This document shows positions 26,172 through 34,797 of a DNA stretch of 64,000 nt, one piece after another. This DNA is from Flavobacterium inviolabile (GTDB taxonomy: Bacteria; Bacteroidota; Bacteroidia; Flavobacteriales; Flavobacteriaceae): the NCBI RefSeq assembly GCF_013389455.1, contig NZ_CP058278.1:744001-808000 (forward strand), written 5' to 3'. A program made the position numbers and the translations under genes. Under the pieces are notes generated by a model. It saw only the letters and a program-made list of their open reading frames with translations, searched no databases and was not told the DNA's origin. Within the stretch, counting starts at the first letter, position 1; the number at the start of each line of letters is the position of its first letter.

Positions 26172-27378
26172 TCTTTTTTCAAAACTTGTCAACCTTTCAT
26201 TACTGCTTTGCAGCATTATATTATTAATCCCGAATAAATTTAAAGCCTACCCTATTATTTTATTAGGTGTATCAGCCATTTTTTACTATATAAAAAATCG
26301 TACGGAACAAAAATTTCCTTTTAAAAAAGTTGGTCTTCTTAGCCTGCTTTTCCTTATTTTTATTGTCAGCATAGCCTATACGGGCGATTTAAAAAGTGCT
26401 TTTACCAAATTATCAACAATGTCTTCGTTGTTGGTATTTCCTGTAATTTTCGGGCTGCTCGATGCCTCTGATTACCGGTTAAAAACAACGATAGAAAAAC
26501 GTTTTTTTCTATTATTCATTTTTTCGAATGTTCTTTTTATAATCGTTAGTTTCTGCTATTTCTGGAATCAGGAATTTAATTTTTCCGAAACAATCGTCCA
26601 TTATTCCAATCTGGTTAGTCTCCGATTCGGAGCTTTTTCAATGCATCCGATCTATTTTTCCTTATATGTTGGCGTGGCCATGCTAATGCTTGTTCATACT
26701 ATTAAACAGGAAAAGAACATCCTTAACAAGATCGGATATATCATGGTGTTTGCCTTTTTTGGGGTCATAATGGCTATCCTGATGCGAAAAGGTCCGATAA
26801 TTTACCTGATGCTCTCTTTACTCTTGTTAATGTTCTTTTATTTTAAGATAAAAAAAGCGGTCGTAGCCTTGGGTGTTTTAACTCTAATTATCGCTTTATC
26901 CATACAATACCTTCCCAAGTATAAAAATATAAACCGTTTTGAAGAATTGGTAAATCTGAACAATACCGGTAAATCATCTACCAATGCCCGGATTAACATT
27001 TACCACTGTGCTGTTGAAAAAATAGCAGAAAAACCGTTTTTGGGTTACGGTATTGGCGGGGTTCAGAGCCACCTTGATGAGTGCTATACAGCTAAAAAGA
27101 TTACTTTTGAAGACAATACAAAATCCTATAACAGTCATAATCAGTATTTTGGAATAATACTTACCGTTGGTATCTTTGGCTTTTTGCTTTATTTAGCATC
27201 CCTGTATCAGATAATCAAAGTTTATATTTCAAAAAGATCATTCCTGGGTATCAGTATTTTAGCCTTTTTTCTTCTTAATTTTTTAAGTGAAAATCTTATT
27301 GAACGTGAAAACGGAGCCTTATTATATGCTTTGCTGTTATGTTTCTTCTTTTATAAAAAAGAGGAATCATATAGCTGA
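26155..27378 (+). CDS. O-antigen ligase family membrane protein
   Basis: A 407-residue polytopic membrane protein with a C-terminal periplasmic loop ending in SYNSHNQYFGIILTVGIFG, the His-containing motif of the Wzy_C/WaaL superfamily, and an upstream Arg-bearing region NARINIYHCAVEKI with GYGIGG. It may transfer the finished polymer to lipid A core or act as a second polymerase. It overlaps the Wzy-like gene at its start and converges with a GT4 gene, their ends overlapping by 28 bp. Confidence 0.8.
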   Translation: MKEKTNLFSKLVNLSLLLCSIILLIPNKFKAYPIILLGVSAIFYYIKNRTEQKFPFKKVGLLSLLFLIFIVSIAYTGDLKSAFTKLSTMSSLLVFPVIFGLLDASDYRLKTTIEKRFFLLFIFSNVLFIIVSFCYFWNQEFNFSETIVHYSNLVSLRFGAFSMHPIYFSLYVGVAMLMLVHTIKQEKNILNKIGYIMVFAFFGVIMAILMRKGPIIYLMLSLLLLMFFYFKIKKAVVALGVLTLIIALSIQYLPKYKNINRFEELVNLNNTGKSSTNARINIYHCAVEKIAEKPFLGYGIGGVQSHLDECYTAKKITFEDNTKSYNSHNQYFGIILTVGIFGFLLYLASLYQIIKVYISKRSFLGISILAFFLLNFLSENLIERENGALLYALLLCFFFYKKEESYS

Positions 27379-28454
27379 CTATAGAATTCATGGGTTTCCC
27401 TGCTGCATTTTTCCCAGCTGTATTTTTTGGATTGTTCAAAACCTTTCTCCAGTAAGGCTGTTTTAAAATCATCATTGGCCAAGTTTTCCATTGCCTTTTT
27501 AAAATTCGCTTCATTAAGGGTATCAAAAAGTATCGCCGCCGTTCCGCCCACTTCCCTGATAACCGGCTGATTGTATCCTATAACCGGACATCCGGAACGC
27601 ATGGCTTCAATAACCGGAATCCCAAAACCTTCATATTCGGAAGGATATAATAATGCCTGGGCACCGTTGTATAAAACATTCAGGTATTTATTCTCAATCG
27701 ATTTTATATGAACAATCTGATTAAAATCTACCGTCTGCAATGATTTTAATTCCTTTGGTGTGAAGTTTCCGCCGCCAATTGTAACCAATATCAGCTCTTT
27801 ATCCAGTTTTAAAAGATTGGCTACATAGTTGAAGTTTTTGTAGTTTGTCCGGTTTCCGACAAAAAGAATGTACTTCCTGCCCAAAATCTTGTAATTGCTC
27901 AGAAACTGATTTTCATCCGCCGAAAGCTCACTGATTGGAAAATAATCATCACTTACGCCAATATAAATTACTTCCGCTTTTTGCTTTTTTGTTATCGGAC
28001 AAAACTTCTTCAGATCACTATAGGTATTTTCAGAAACACAGATAATTCCCTGCGATCGCTTTATCGAATCGTACTTGATTTTGTTGTGAATAATTTTTTT
28101 ATGTAACGGGGAATAGAAATTGTGTATAAAGTCATGAATTGTGGTGATCTCAATAATTTCTTTTGTGCTTTTTAACGCTCTGTAGTAACTGGAATGGTAA
28201 ATAGCCTTGTCTTCCTTTATTTCATGGTTTATCGGCCGGATTCTGGACAAAAGGCTGCTTTTCAAATGTATTAACTGTTCCTCATCTATGGTCAGCATTT
28301 TTCTATGAAAATTCTCCCTGGCCTTATCGTCCTCCAGAAAGTAAACGTTGTCGGTATTGCGATTCTGAATGTATTTTGTAAGTTCAAACCAGTAATTGGA
28401 CACTCCTCCGTTTGTAACATTGGAATAAATGATATTATCTAAATAAATATTCAT
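27351..28454 (-). CDS. Glycosyltransferase family 4
   Basis: A 367-residue GT-B retaining transferase. The C-terminal donor-binding domain shows ILFVGNRTNYKNF, LVTIGGGNF, the segment ALLYPSEYEGFGIPVIEAM with the E-x7-E motif, and GCPVIGYNQPVIREVGG. The N-terminal domain starts MNIYLDNIIYSNVTNGGVSNYW. It is the last gene of the minus-strand arm that holds the rhamnose genes and so may be a rhamnosyltransferase, though this is inference from position. A 215-bp gap with no recognised signal separates it from rfbD. Confidence 0.9.
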   Translation of the reverse strand: MNIYLDNIIYSNVTNGGVSNYWFELTKYIQNRNTDNVYFLEDDKARENFHRKMLTIDEEQLIHLKSSLLSRIRPINHEIKEDKAIYHSSYYRALKSTKEIIEITTIHDFIHNFYSPLHKKIIHNKIKYDSIKRSQGIICVSENTYSDLKKFCPITKKQKAEVIYIGVSDDYFPISELSADENQFLSNYKILGRKYILFVGNRTNYKNFNYVANLLKLDKELILVTIGGGNFTPKELKSLQTVDFNQIVHIKSIENKYLNVLYNGAQALLYPSEYEGFGIPVIEAMRSGCPVIGYNQPVIREVGGTAAILFDTLNEANFKKAMENLANDDFKTALLEKGFEQSKKYSWEKCSRETHEFYSQLYDSSFL

Positions 28455-28669
28455 ATCTGAAGATGATGCTGATTTAAATTATATAAAAAGTCACGGGACA
28501 AGCCTCACTGTTATTACAATCTCAGAACACTTAATACCAAAAGCAATGGTTACATTTAAAATATGGAAAGCAATTTGCATCGTAACTGCGGTTCCGCATT
28601 ATTGTAATGAGAAATCTTTAACGAATATAGAAAAACAAAAATGGAATTACTTTGAAAAGCGCTTTCAAA

Positions 28670-29512
28670 TTAAATTTTAACAGTAAGCAGTGCCTTTTCC
28701 CAGGAATTTGCTTCTATTTTAAAAACCGTAGTAATTTTACTTTTATCCAGAACACTATACTTCGGTCTTTTCGCCGGTGTTGGATAAGCCGATGTCGGAA
28801 TCGGATTTAGTTCAATCGTGACACCATTAACCTCAAATATTTTTTTGGCAAAATCAAACCAGCTGCAAACTCCTTCATTGCTAAAATTATAAATCCCGTA
28901 ATTTTCTTTAGCACTTGTGATGATTTGTAATAACGCTTTTGCCAGATCCACCGCATACGTTGGCGTACCTATTTGATCATTAACAACATTCAGCGTATCT
29001 CTTTCTGAAGCCAGTCGCAACATGGTTTTCATAAAGTTATTCCCAAATTCCGAATATACCCATGAGGTTCTGATAATATAATATTTTTCTGCGATTTGTT
29101 GTATTACCTGCTCACCTTCTAATTTTGTTTGTCCATAAACGCCCGTAGGATTGGGCTGGTCTTCTTCTGTATAAGGGGTATCTTTATTTCCGTCAAAGAC
29201 AAAATCGGTTGAAATATGCAGTAAAACCGTATCAAAATCTTTACACACTTCCGCCAGATACTGTGCGCCGGTAACATTTATGGAATAGGCTTTTTCCGGT
29301 TCGCTTTCTGCCTTATCCACAGCAGTATATGCTGCAGCATTAATGCAATAATCCGGTTTTACTTTTAAAAAAAAGTCGGTAATATTTTCTTTATTCGTAA
29401 TATCGATCTCTGTCGATGTTGCAAAGAAAAATGTTATTTCTGGGTAGTTTTTCGCAATAGCCTGGATGGACTGACCCAGCTGCCCTGCTGCTCCGGTAAC
29501 TAAAACTACCAT
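28670..29512 (-). CDS. rfbD: dTDP-4-dehydrorhamnose reductase
   Basis: It catalyses the last step of dTDP-L-rhamnose synthesis, NAD(P)H-dependent reduction of the 4-keto group. The 280 residues show VLVTGAAGQLGQSIQ, the DITNKE segment, CINAAAYTAVDKAE, HISTDFVFDG and the catalytic YGQTK, then RTSWVYSEFG. It overlaps the end of rfbC by 7 bp and is the last of the four rhamnose genes. Confidence 0.96.
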   Translation of the reverse strand: MVVLVTGAAGQLGQSIQAIAKNYPEITFFFATSTEIDITNKENITDFFLKVKPDYCINAAAYTAVDKAESEPEKAYSINVTGAQYLAEVCKDFDTVLLHISTDFVFDGNKDTPYTEEDQPNPTGVYGQTKLEGEQVIQQIAEKYYIIRTSWVYSEFGNNFMKTMLRLASERDTLNVVNDQIGTPTYAVDLAKALLQIITSAKENYGIYNFSNEGVCSWFDFAKKIFEVNGVTIELNPIPTSAYPTPAKRPKYSVLDKSKITTVFKIEANSWEKALLTVKI

Positions 29513-30057
29513 ACTTTCTTAGCATTATTGAGTTCCGGCAACTGTGTGTCTTTCTCGGAGATCAGCAACTCTTCCTGTTTTAATTGCCAATTGATATTCA
29601 GTTGGGCATCATTGTAGATTATGCCACCTTCTGATTCTTTATTGTAAAAATTATCACATTTATAGAAAAAGGTCGCTGTTTCACTCAACACCAAAAATCC
29701 GTGAGCAAAACCGCGCGGAATAAACAACTGTCGCTGATTTTCGGCAGACAGTACTTCGGCTACATACTGTCCGTATGTTTCCGACTCCGGACGAATGTCA
29801 ACCGCTACATCCAGTACTTCACCCTGCAGTACGCGGACCAGTTTCGCCTGAGCGTATTCGCCCGATTGATAATGCAATCCCCGCAGCACTCCTTTAGAGG
29901 AAAAAGACTGATTGTCCTGAACAAATTTTACGGATTGTTCAACACCGTCCTGAAATGTTTTTTCGTTAAAACTCTCCATGAAATAGCCTCTTGAGTCATG
30001 AATAACTTTAGGCTCAAGAATAAAACATCCTGATAGTTTTGTAGGAATAAAATTCAT
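29506..30057 (-). CDS. rfbC: dTDP-4-dehydrorhamnose 3,5-epimerase
   Basis: A 183-residue cupin-fold epimerase acting on dTDP-4-keto-6-deoxyglucose. Diagnostic stretches are FQDGVEQSVKFVQDNQSFS, VLRGLHYQ (catalytic His), LVRVLQGEVLDVAVDIR and FIPRGFAHGFLVLSE. It is the usual length. It follows rfbA by 5 bp in the minus-strand operon. Confidence 0.97.
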   Translation of the reverse strand: MNFIPTKLSGCFILEPKVIHDSRGYFMESFNEKTFQDGVEQSVKFVQDNQSFSSKGVLRGLHYQSGEYAQAKLVRVLQGEVLDVAVDIRPESETYGQYVAEVLSAENQRQLFIPRGFAHGFLVLSETATFFYKCDNFYNKESEGGIIYNDAQLNINWQLKQEELLISEKDTQLPELNNAKKVW

Positions 30058-30062
30058 GCTGT

Positions 30063-30923
30063 TTATTGTAATAATCCTAATAAGTGTGTTCCGTATCCGC
30101 TTTTTAATAACGGTTGTGCCAGTTCGTTTAATTGTTCGGCATTGATGAATCCCATTTTATAGGCCGCTTCTTCAATTGCCCCTATTTTCAGTCCCTGACG
30201 CTCTTCAATAACCTGGACAAACTGCCCGGCCTGCATTAACGATTGGAACGTACCGGTATCCAGCCAGGCGGTACCTCTGTCCAAAATACTCACCTGCAGT
30301 TTTCCCTGCTCCAGATATGCTTTATTGACATCCGTAATTTCAAGTTCTCCCCTATGGCTTGGTTTGATGCGCTGTGCAATAGCAACAACATTGTTATCAT
30401 AGAAGTAAATCCCCGGAACCGCATAATTCGATTTCGGATAGATCGGTTTTTCTTCAATGGAAAGTACCTTTCCGTCTTTGTCAAAATCCACAACGCCATA
30501 ACGTTCCGGATCATGCACATGATAGGCATAAATAATTCCGCCGTCCGGGTTGTTATTCGCCTGCAGTAATTCGGCCAATCCGGTACCGTAGAAAATATTA
30601 TCGCCCAGGATTAACGCTACTTTATCCTCTTTAATAAAATCTTTTCCAATAATAAATGCCTCAGCCAATCCATTCGGATGTTCCTGTTCAGCATATTCAA
30701 AACGGCAGCCCAAACGGCTTCCGTCTCCCAGCAATTGTCGGAATAAAGGTAAATCATGCGGCGTTGAAATAATTAATATTTCACGAATTCCTGCCCACAT
30801 TAATGTTGATAACGGATAATAAATCATCGGTTTATCATAAATAGGCATCAGCTGTTTGCTAACGGCTAATGTCAGTGGGTGCAATCGGGTTCCGGAACCT
30901 CCGGCTAAAATTATTCCTTTCAT
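30063..30923 (-). CDS. rfbA: Glucose-1-phosphate thymidylyltransferase
   Basis: It makes dTDP-glucose from dTTP and glucose-1-phosphate, the first committed step to dTDP-rhamnose. The 286-residue protein begins [18 protein letters not shown], the nucleotide-binding motif, followed by [35 protein letters not shown] and EEKP. The length is typical of the short RmlA form. Confidence 0.97.
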   Translation of the reverse strand: MKGIILAGGSGTRLHPLTLAVSKQLMPIYDKPMIYYPLSTLMWAGIREILIISTPHDLPLFRQLLGDGSRLGCRFEYAEQEHPNGLAEAFIIGKDFIKEDKVALILGDNIFYGTGLAELLQANNNPDGGIIYAYHVHDPERYGVVDFDKDGKVLSIEEKPIYPKSNYAVPGIYFYDNNVVAIAQRIKPSHRGELEITDVNKAYLEQGKLQVSILDRGTAWLDTGTFQSLMQAGQFVQVIEERQGLKIGAIEEAAYKMGFINAEQLNELAQPLLKSGYGTHLLGLLQ

Positions 30924-30956
30924 GTATAATTGCTGTAATTCGAAAATGAATCTTTA

Positions 30957-31973
30957 TTATTGCTTCTTCATTTTATCCAGATACCACGAAATCGTTTTAC
31001 GGATTCCGGTTTCAAAATTTTCATCTGCTTTCCATCCCAATCCGGTTTCAATTTTACCGGCATCAATAGCATATCGCAAATCGTGTCCCGGTCTGTCCTT
31101 AACAAAAACAATCTGGTCCTGGTAATTGCCTTCCTTTTTTGGAGATACTTCGTTTAAAATATCACAAATCGTATGGGCAATATATAAATTGTCCCGTTCA
31201 TTTCTTCCGCCTATATTATAGGTCTCTCCTGCTTTCCCGTTTTTAAAAACAAGCGCAATCCCTTTGCAATGATCGGTTACATATAACCAGTCTCTAACGT
31301 TTTTACCATCTCCGTAAATCGGAATGTTTTCCCCGGAAATAGCTTTGCGTATAATTGTTGGTATTAATTTTTCATTATGCTGTTTCGGACCGTAATTGTT
31401 CGAACAGTTTGTGGTTACCACATTCATACCATACGTATGGAAATAACTTCTTACAATCATGTCGGAAGAAGCTTTAGACGCAGAATATGGGCTATTTGGT
31501 GCATAAGGCGTTTGTTCTGTAAACAGGCCTGTAGCTCCTAAAGTGCCATATACCTCATCTGTTGAAATATGGTGAAATCGTGCCGATTCATAACCTTCTT
31601 TATACTGGCCAGGTCCAACCATCCAATGCTTCCGGGCACTGTCCAAAAGATGGAATGTCCCCAACACATTGGTCTTGATAAATGCTTCCGGACCGGAAAT
31701 GGAATTGTCCACATGCGATTCGGCAGCAAAATGGATTACTCCGGAAAAATTATATTTTTCAAAAAGCTGCTCAATCAATTCTTTATCACAAATATCCCCT
31801 TTAACAAAGGTGTACTGTTTGTGATTTTCAACCTCTTTCAGATTGGATAGATCTCCTGCATAGGTAAGCAAATCCAGGTTAACTACATGGATATCCGGAT
31901 TATTCTCAATAAAATAGGTTACGAAGTTAGCACCAATAAATCCTGCACCACCTGTAATTAAAATATGCTTCAT
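30957..31973 (-). CDS. rfbB: dTDP-glucose 4,6-dehydratase
   Basis: An extended SDR that converts dTDP-glucose to dTDP-4-keto-6-deoxyglucose using bound NAD. Motifs are ILITGGAGFIGANFV, HFAAESHVDNSI, STDEVYG and the catalytic YSASK, then TNCSNNYGPKQ. Length 338 is normal. It is 3 bp downstream of the Wzz-like gene, so these are one operon. Confidence 0.97.
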   Translation of the reverse strand: MKHILITGGAGFIGANFVTYFIENNPDIHVVNLDLLTYAGDLSNLKEVENHKQYTFVKGDICDKELIEQLFEKYNFSGVIHFAAESHVDNSISGPEAFIKTNVLGTFHLLDSARKHWMVGPGQYKEGYESARFHHISTDEVYGTLGATGLFTEQTPYAPNSPYSASKASSDMIVRSYFHTYGMNVVTTNCSNNYGPKQHNEKLIPTIIRKAISGENIPIYGDGKNVRDWLYVTDHCKGIALVFKNGKAGETYNIGGRNERDNLYIAHTICDILNEVSPKKEGNYQDQIVFVKDRPGHDLRYAIDAGKIETGLGWKADENFETGIRKTISWYLDKMKKQ

Positions 31974-31976
31974 TAT

Positions 31977-32960
31977 TTATGCTAAATTTCTTTTTTTCAT
32001 TTGTCTTTTATAAAAGGCAATAAACATTCCTGAAGCCATGAATAAACCGATAAAAAGAACGGGTAAAACAAGTTTTAATTTACCGTTTATCAGTTTTGTA
32101 TTTCTGATATTCATAACAGAACTGCTCTCTTTTACAATCGAATTATAGTTTTGCAACTCAATGTTCAGGTAGCCCATCTCTCTGATTAACTGGTCTTTTG
32201 TTTTAAGCACCTCGTTCAACTGTGTATTCTCATTGTAATAAACCAGTTTATCACTTTTTTGTTGCCCGCCAATACTTCCTGACAATTGGTTTAAAATACC
32301 ATTAATCTGGTTGATTGTTTCTTCATTTGTTTTAATCTTAAGATTAAGATTGTTAATGCGCTCTTTCTGAACAATTCTAAAATATTCACTGTCGTTAAGA
32401 TATTTTAAAATCGGGTCAATCGTTTTACTTCTGTCCGTCATTCCAACGGTTACAAAAGATATTGAATGGTATTTATAGTTTTTACTGGTTACATTGTCTT
32501 CCAGTATTTTTTTCATATCACCATCTTCAGCCATCAATTTGATCATTTGAAAATTTTGTTCGCTATTTTCAATGAATCGGTAAATATCAACAACCGGCTC
32601 TACTTCGATCTCTCCTAATTTTTTAGAATTTTTGATTCCTAACTTTCCTAAGAACTCCGTATCTCCTTCTTTGATTTTTGCATTCAGTAATTCAACTTTC
32701 GAGTACAGGTAATCAATACTTTCAAAATTTGGAATGACAATAATCTGGTTGTCATATACTTTATCTGACTTGTCTAAATAATATCCTAATCCGGCTCCTA
32801 CAACAAACAAAACCGCTATTATAATTATATTTCTTTTCAGAAATAAGATTCCTTCAAAAATCCAATCTAAAAACGATTGAAAAGCATTGTTTATTTTCTT
32901 TGAAATTTGTGATAAATCGATGTCCTGATCTTGTGGATTGGTGTTAGGATTGTTATTCAT
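31977..32960 (-). CDS. Wzz-type chain-length determinant protein
   Basis: A 327-residue inner-membrane protein with one N-terminal transmembrane helix (~44-65, NIIIIAVLFVVGAGLGYYL), a large periplasmic, helical domain and a second helix near the C-terminus (~298-318), the layout of polysaccharide co-polymerases. No tyrosine-kinase domain is attached. It would set polymer length together with the Wzy-like protein encoded on the other strand of the locus. Confidence 0.82.
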   Translation of the reverse strand: MNNNPNTNPQDQDIDLSQISKKINNAFQSFLDWIFEGILFLKRNIIIIAVLFVVGAGLGYYLDKSDKVYDNQIIVIPNFESIDYLYSKVELLNAKIKEGDTEFLGKLGIKNSKKLGEIEVEPVVDIYRFIENSEQNFQMIKLMAEDGDMKKILEDNVTSKNYKYHSISFVTVGMTDRSKTIDPILKYLNDSEYFRIVQKERINNLNLKIKTNEETINQINGILNQLSGSIGGQQKSDKLVYYNENTQLNEVLKTKDQLIREMGYLNIELQNYNSIVKESSSVMNIRNTKLINGKLKLVLPVLFIGLFMASGMFIAFYKRQMKKRNLA

Positions 32961-32973
32961 GAGAAAGTAATGG

Positions 32974-34662
32974 TTATTTGATATTGAAAATTTGTTCTAA
33001 AATCTTAATTGTAATTAAATAGGTTGGTTTCACTCCTGTTGTTCCCAATCCTCCGGAAGCCAATGTACTTCCTGTTTCTAACGGGTTATCCGATGCATAA
33101 TAAGCATAACGGACTTTTACGTTAGACGGAATGCTCTTTCTGATTTTGGAAGCCGACTGAATTGCTTTTTGATAATAAGCCCCTTCCATTTCCAGTCCGA
33201 TTACTCCCCAGGTGGATTCATGGAAAAATTTCAGTAAATCCTTATTCTGTAAAGACGTTCCTAAAACCGTTATCATTGGTCCTGCAAAAACAGGTATATC
33301 ATTGCCTACAAACATTTCGGCAGACAGTTCATTATCGAATGGATAATTATCTCCTGTTCCCTCATTGATGTGTGCCGAAGGAATCATAATGTCTCCTTTT
33401 CCGCCTTCTAAAATTCCGGCTTTACCCATAATCGAAACCGATGCAACATTCAGGAATAATTTTCCTTCATCGTTTTTATACGGTTTTAAAAGCTCATCAA
33501 TAGTCTCATAAGCCTGCTCACCGAAAGCATAATCCATTACAATGATAACCGGATGCTCTCCTTCTACCGTTGCTTTTGGAAATGCCGATTTATTCCAGTC
33601 AATTTTTGCCGTATCAAAAATCTGAACGTCAATATTGGTTCCGGATGTATCCGGTAATGAAATCATTCCGTGTTTTGTAGCAAATTCTTCTACTTTCGAG
33701 CGAACATCGCTATTTCCGGATTTACTCAGCTCTTCATAAATAACAAAGTCCGATTGGTCTTTGAATTTTGCTTTTAATACATGAGTTGCAAAAAGGGAAT
33801 TCATCACACTGTGCATATTCGCACTGATAACGTGAATAGGTCTGTCAATCAATTTGTTCTTTTGCAGAACTTTCTTGATGTTGTTTGCCCAGATCTCACC
33901 GTGTATGTGATGTCCTAAACGCTCTCTTAAAATCGGGCTGAACGTAATTGTTCTTTTGTTATTGTCAACCACTTCTTCTATGGCCAGTTTTCCTAACCAG
34001 TAAATAATGTGCAGGAAACGTTCCGGTGCCTGTTGTGTGGCAAAATCATCATAGATATCCAGAACCTCAGCAAATGTTCTTCCCAAAATATTGGACACGT
34101 GGGAAATTGCTTTTTCTCTTTCCACCAGTGTCAGTTTTTTGTTCTGCAGGATCACCTGTTCCAGCTTTTCCCAGTCACGGGTCAATCTTCCGTCCTCATC
34201 AATCAAAACCCTGTCCTTGATTTTATGCGACTCGATAAAGATAAAGGTAAGATGCGTTAAAATATCATAGATATCCGAACGTCCTCTCGTGATTTCGATA
34301 TTCATCTGCTCATCGTCAATACGGTAACAGTTTCTCTTTCTTTTCGGAGGAACTATTGCCTGGAAATGCGATTTGGAATATCCTTCATCTGAGGTCAGAT
34401 TGATATAACGGCATTCTTCTATTCCTATCGGTAAACGTTCAATTACATACAGTAATCCGTTTAACTCTACTTTTTCTTCTGCTATGGAACCATATATTTC
34501 AGGACGCAAAGACAATAATGCTTCCCGTAATGTTTCTCCTGAAACCCCCATTGGTTTATAGAATCCTCTATTGAACAAATGACGCATGGTAATATACAAA
34601 CGTTCAATTGCTGCCGATGATTCCTGTGCGCGTGAACGCGAAATGTTTTTAATCTCTTTCAT
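32974..34662 (-). CDS. DUF6909 family protein with nucleoside-phosphorylase-like C-terminus
   Basis: A 562-residue soluble protein that appears to match the flavobacterial family DUF6909. The C-terminal third carries GDIMIPSAHINEGTGDNY (~418-436) and GLEMEGAYY (~490), which resemble the phosphate/nucleoside-site and MEG motifs of the purine nucleoside phosphorylase/MTAN/AMP nucleosidase superfamily. The N-terminal ~300 residues are unrecognised. It heads the Wzz-rfb operon (14 bp to the next gene) behind a good promoter. A nucleosidase-like function is inferred, not known. Confidence 0.65.
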   Translation of the reverse strand: MKEIKNISRSRAQESSAAIERLYITMRHLFNRGFYKPMGVSGETLREALLSLRPEIYGSIAEEKVELNGLLYVIERLPIGIEECRYINLTSDEGYSKSHFQAIVPPKRKRNCYRIDDEQMNIEITRGRSDIYDILTHLTFIFIESHKIKDRVLIDEDGRLTRDWEKLEQVILQNKKLTLVEREKAISHVSNILGRTFAEVLDIYDDFATQQAPERFLHIIYWLGKLAIEEVVDNNKRTITFSPILRERLGHHIHGEIWANNIKKVLQKNKLIDRPIHVISANMHSVMNSLFATHVLKAKFKDQSDFVIYEELSKSGNSDVRSKVEEFATKHGMISLPDTSGTNIDVQIFDTAKIDWNKSAFPKATVEGEHPVIIVMDYAFGEQAYETIDELLKPYKNDEGKLFLNVASVSIMGKAGILEGGKGDIMIPSAHINEGTGDNYPFDNELSAEMFVGNDIPVFAGPMITVLGTSLQNKDLLKFFHESTWGVIGLEMEGAYYQKAIQSASKIRKSIPSNVKVRYAYYASDNPLETGSTLASGGLGTTGVKPTYLITIKILEQIFNIK

Positions 34663-34685
34663 ATTTCTTTCTATTTACTAACCTA

Positions 34686-34718
34686 CAAATGTAGGATTTT
34701 TATTTTTTAGTTTGTCAA
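34686..34718 (-). promoter_or_regulatory. Promoter of the DUF6909-wzz-rfb operon
   Basis: On the minus strand: TTGACA, 19 bp, then TACATTTG. This is the best promoter match in the window. The -10 lies inside a 6-bp dyad (CCTACA, 2 nt, TGTAGG at 34682-34695) that could be an operator. Confidence 0.7.
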
Positions 34719-34797
34719 CGTTTCCTTTAAAGCAAATTCCCGGGAAACGATACGGTTTGCCGCAATTAAAAATAGCACTTAAACAAATCGATTTATA

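Noticed and set aside
34096..34101. CACGTG core as a third parS site
   Set aside because: The flanks (TTGGA and GGAAA) do not match TGTTN and NAACA.
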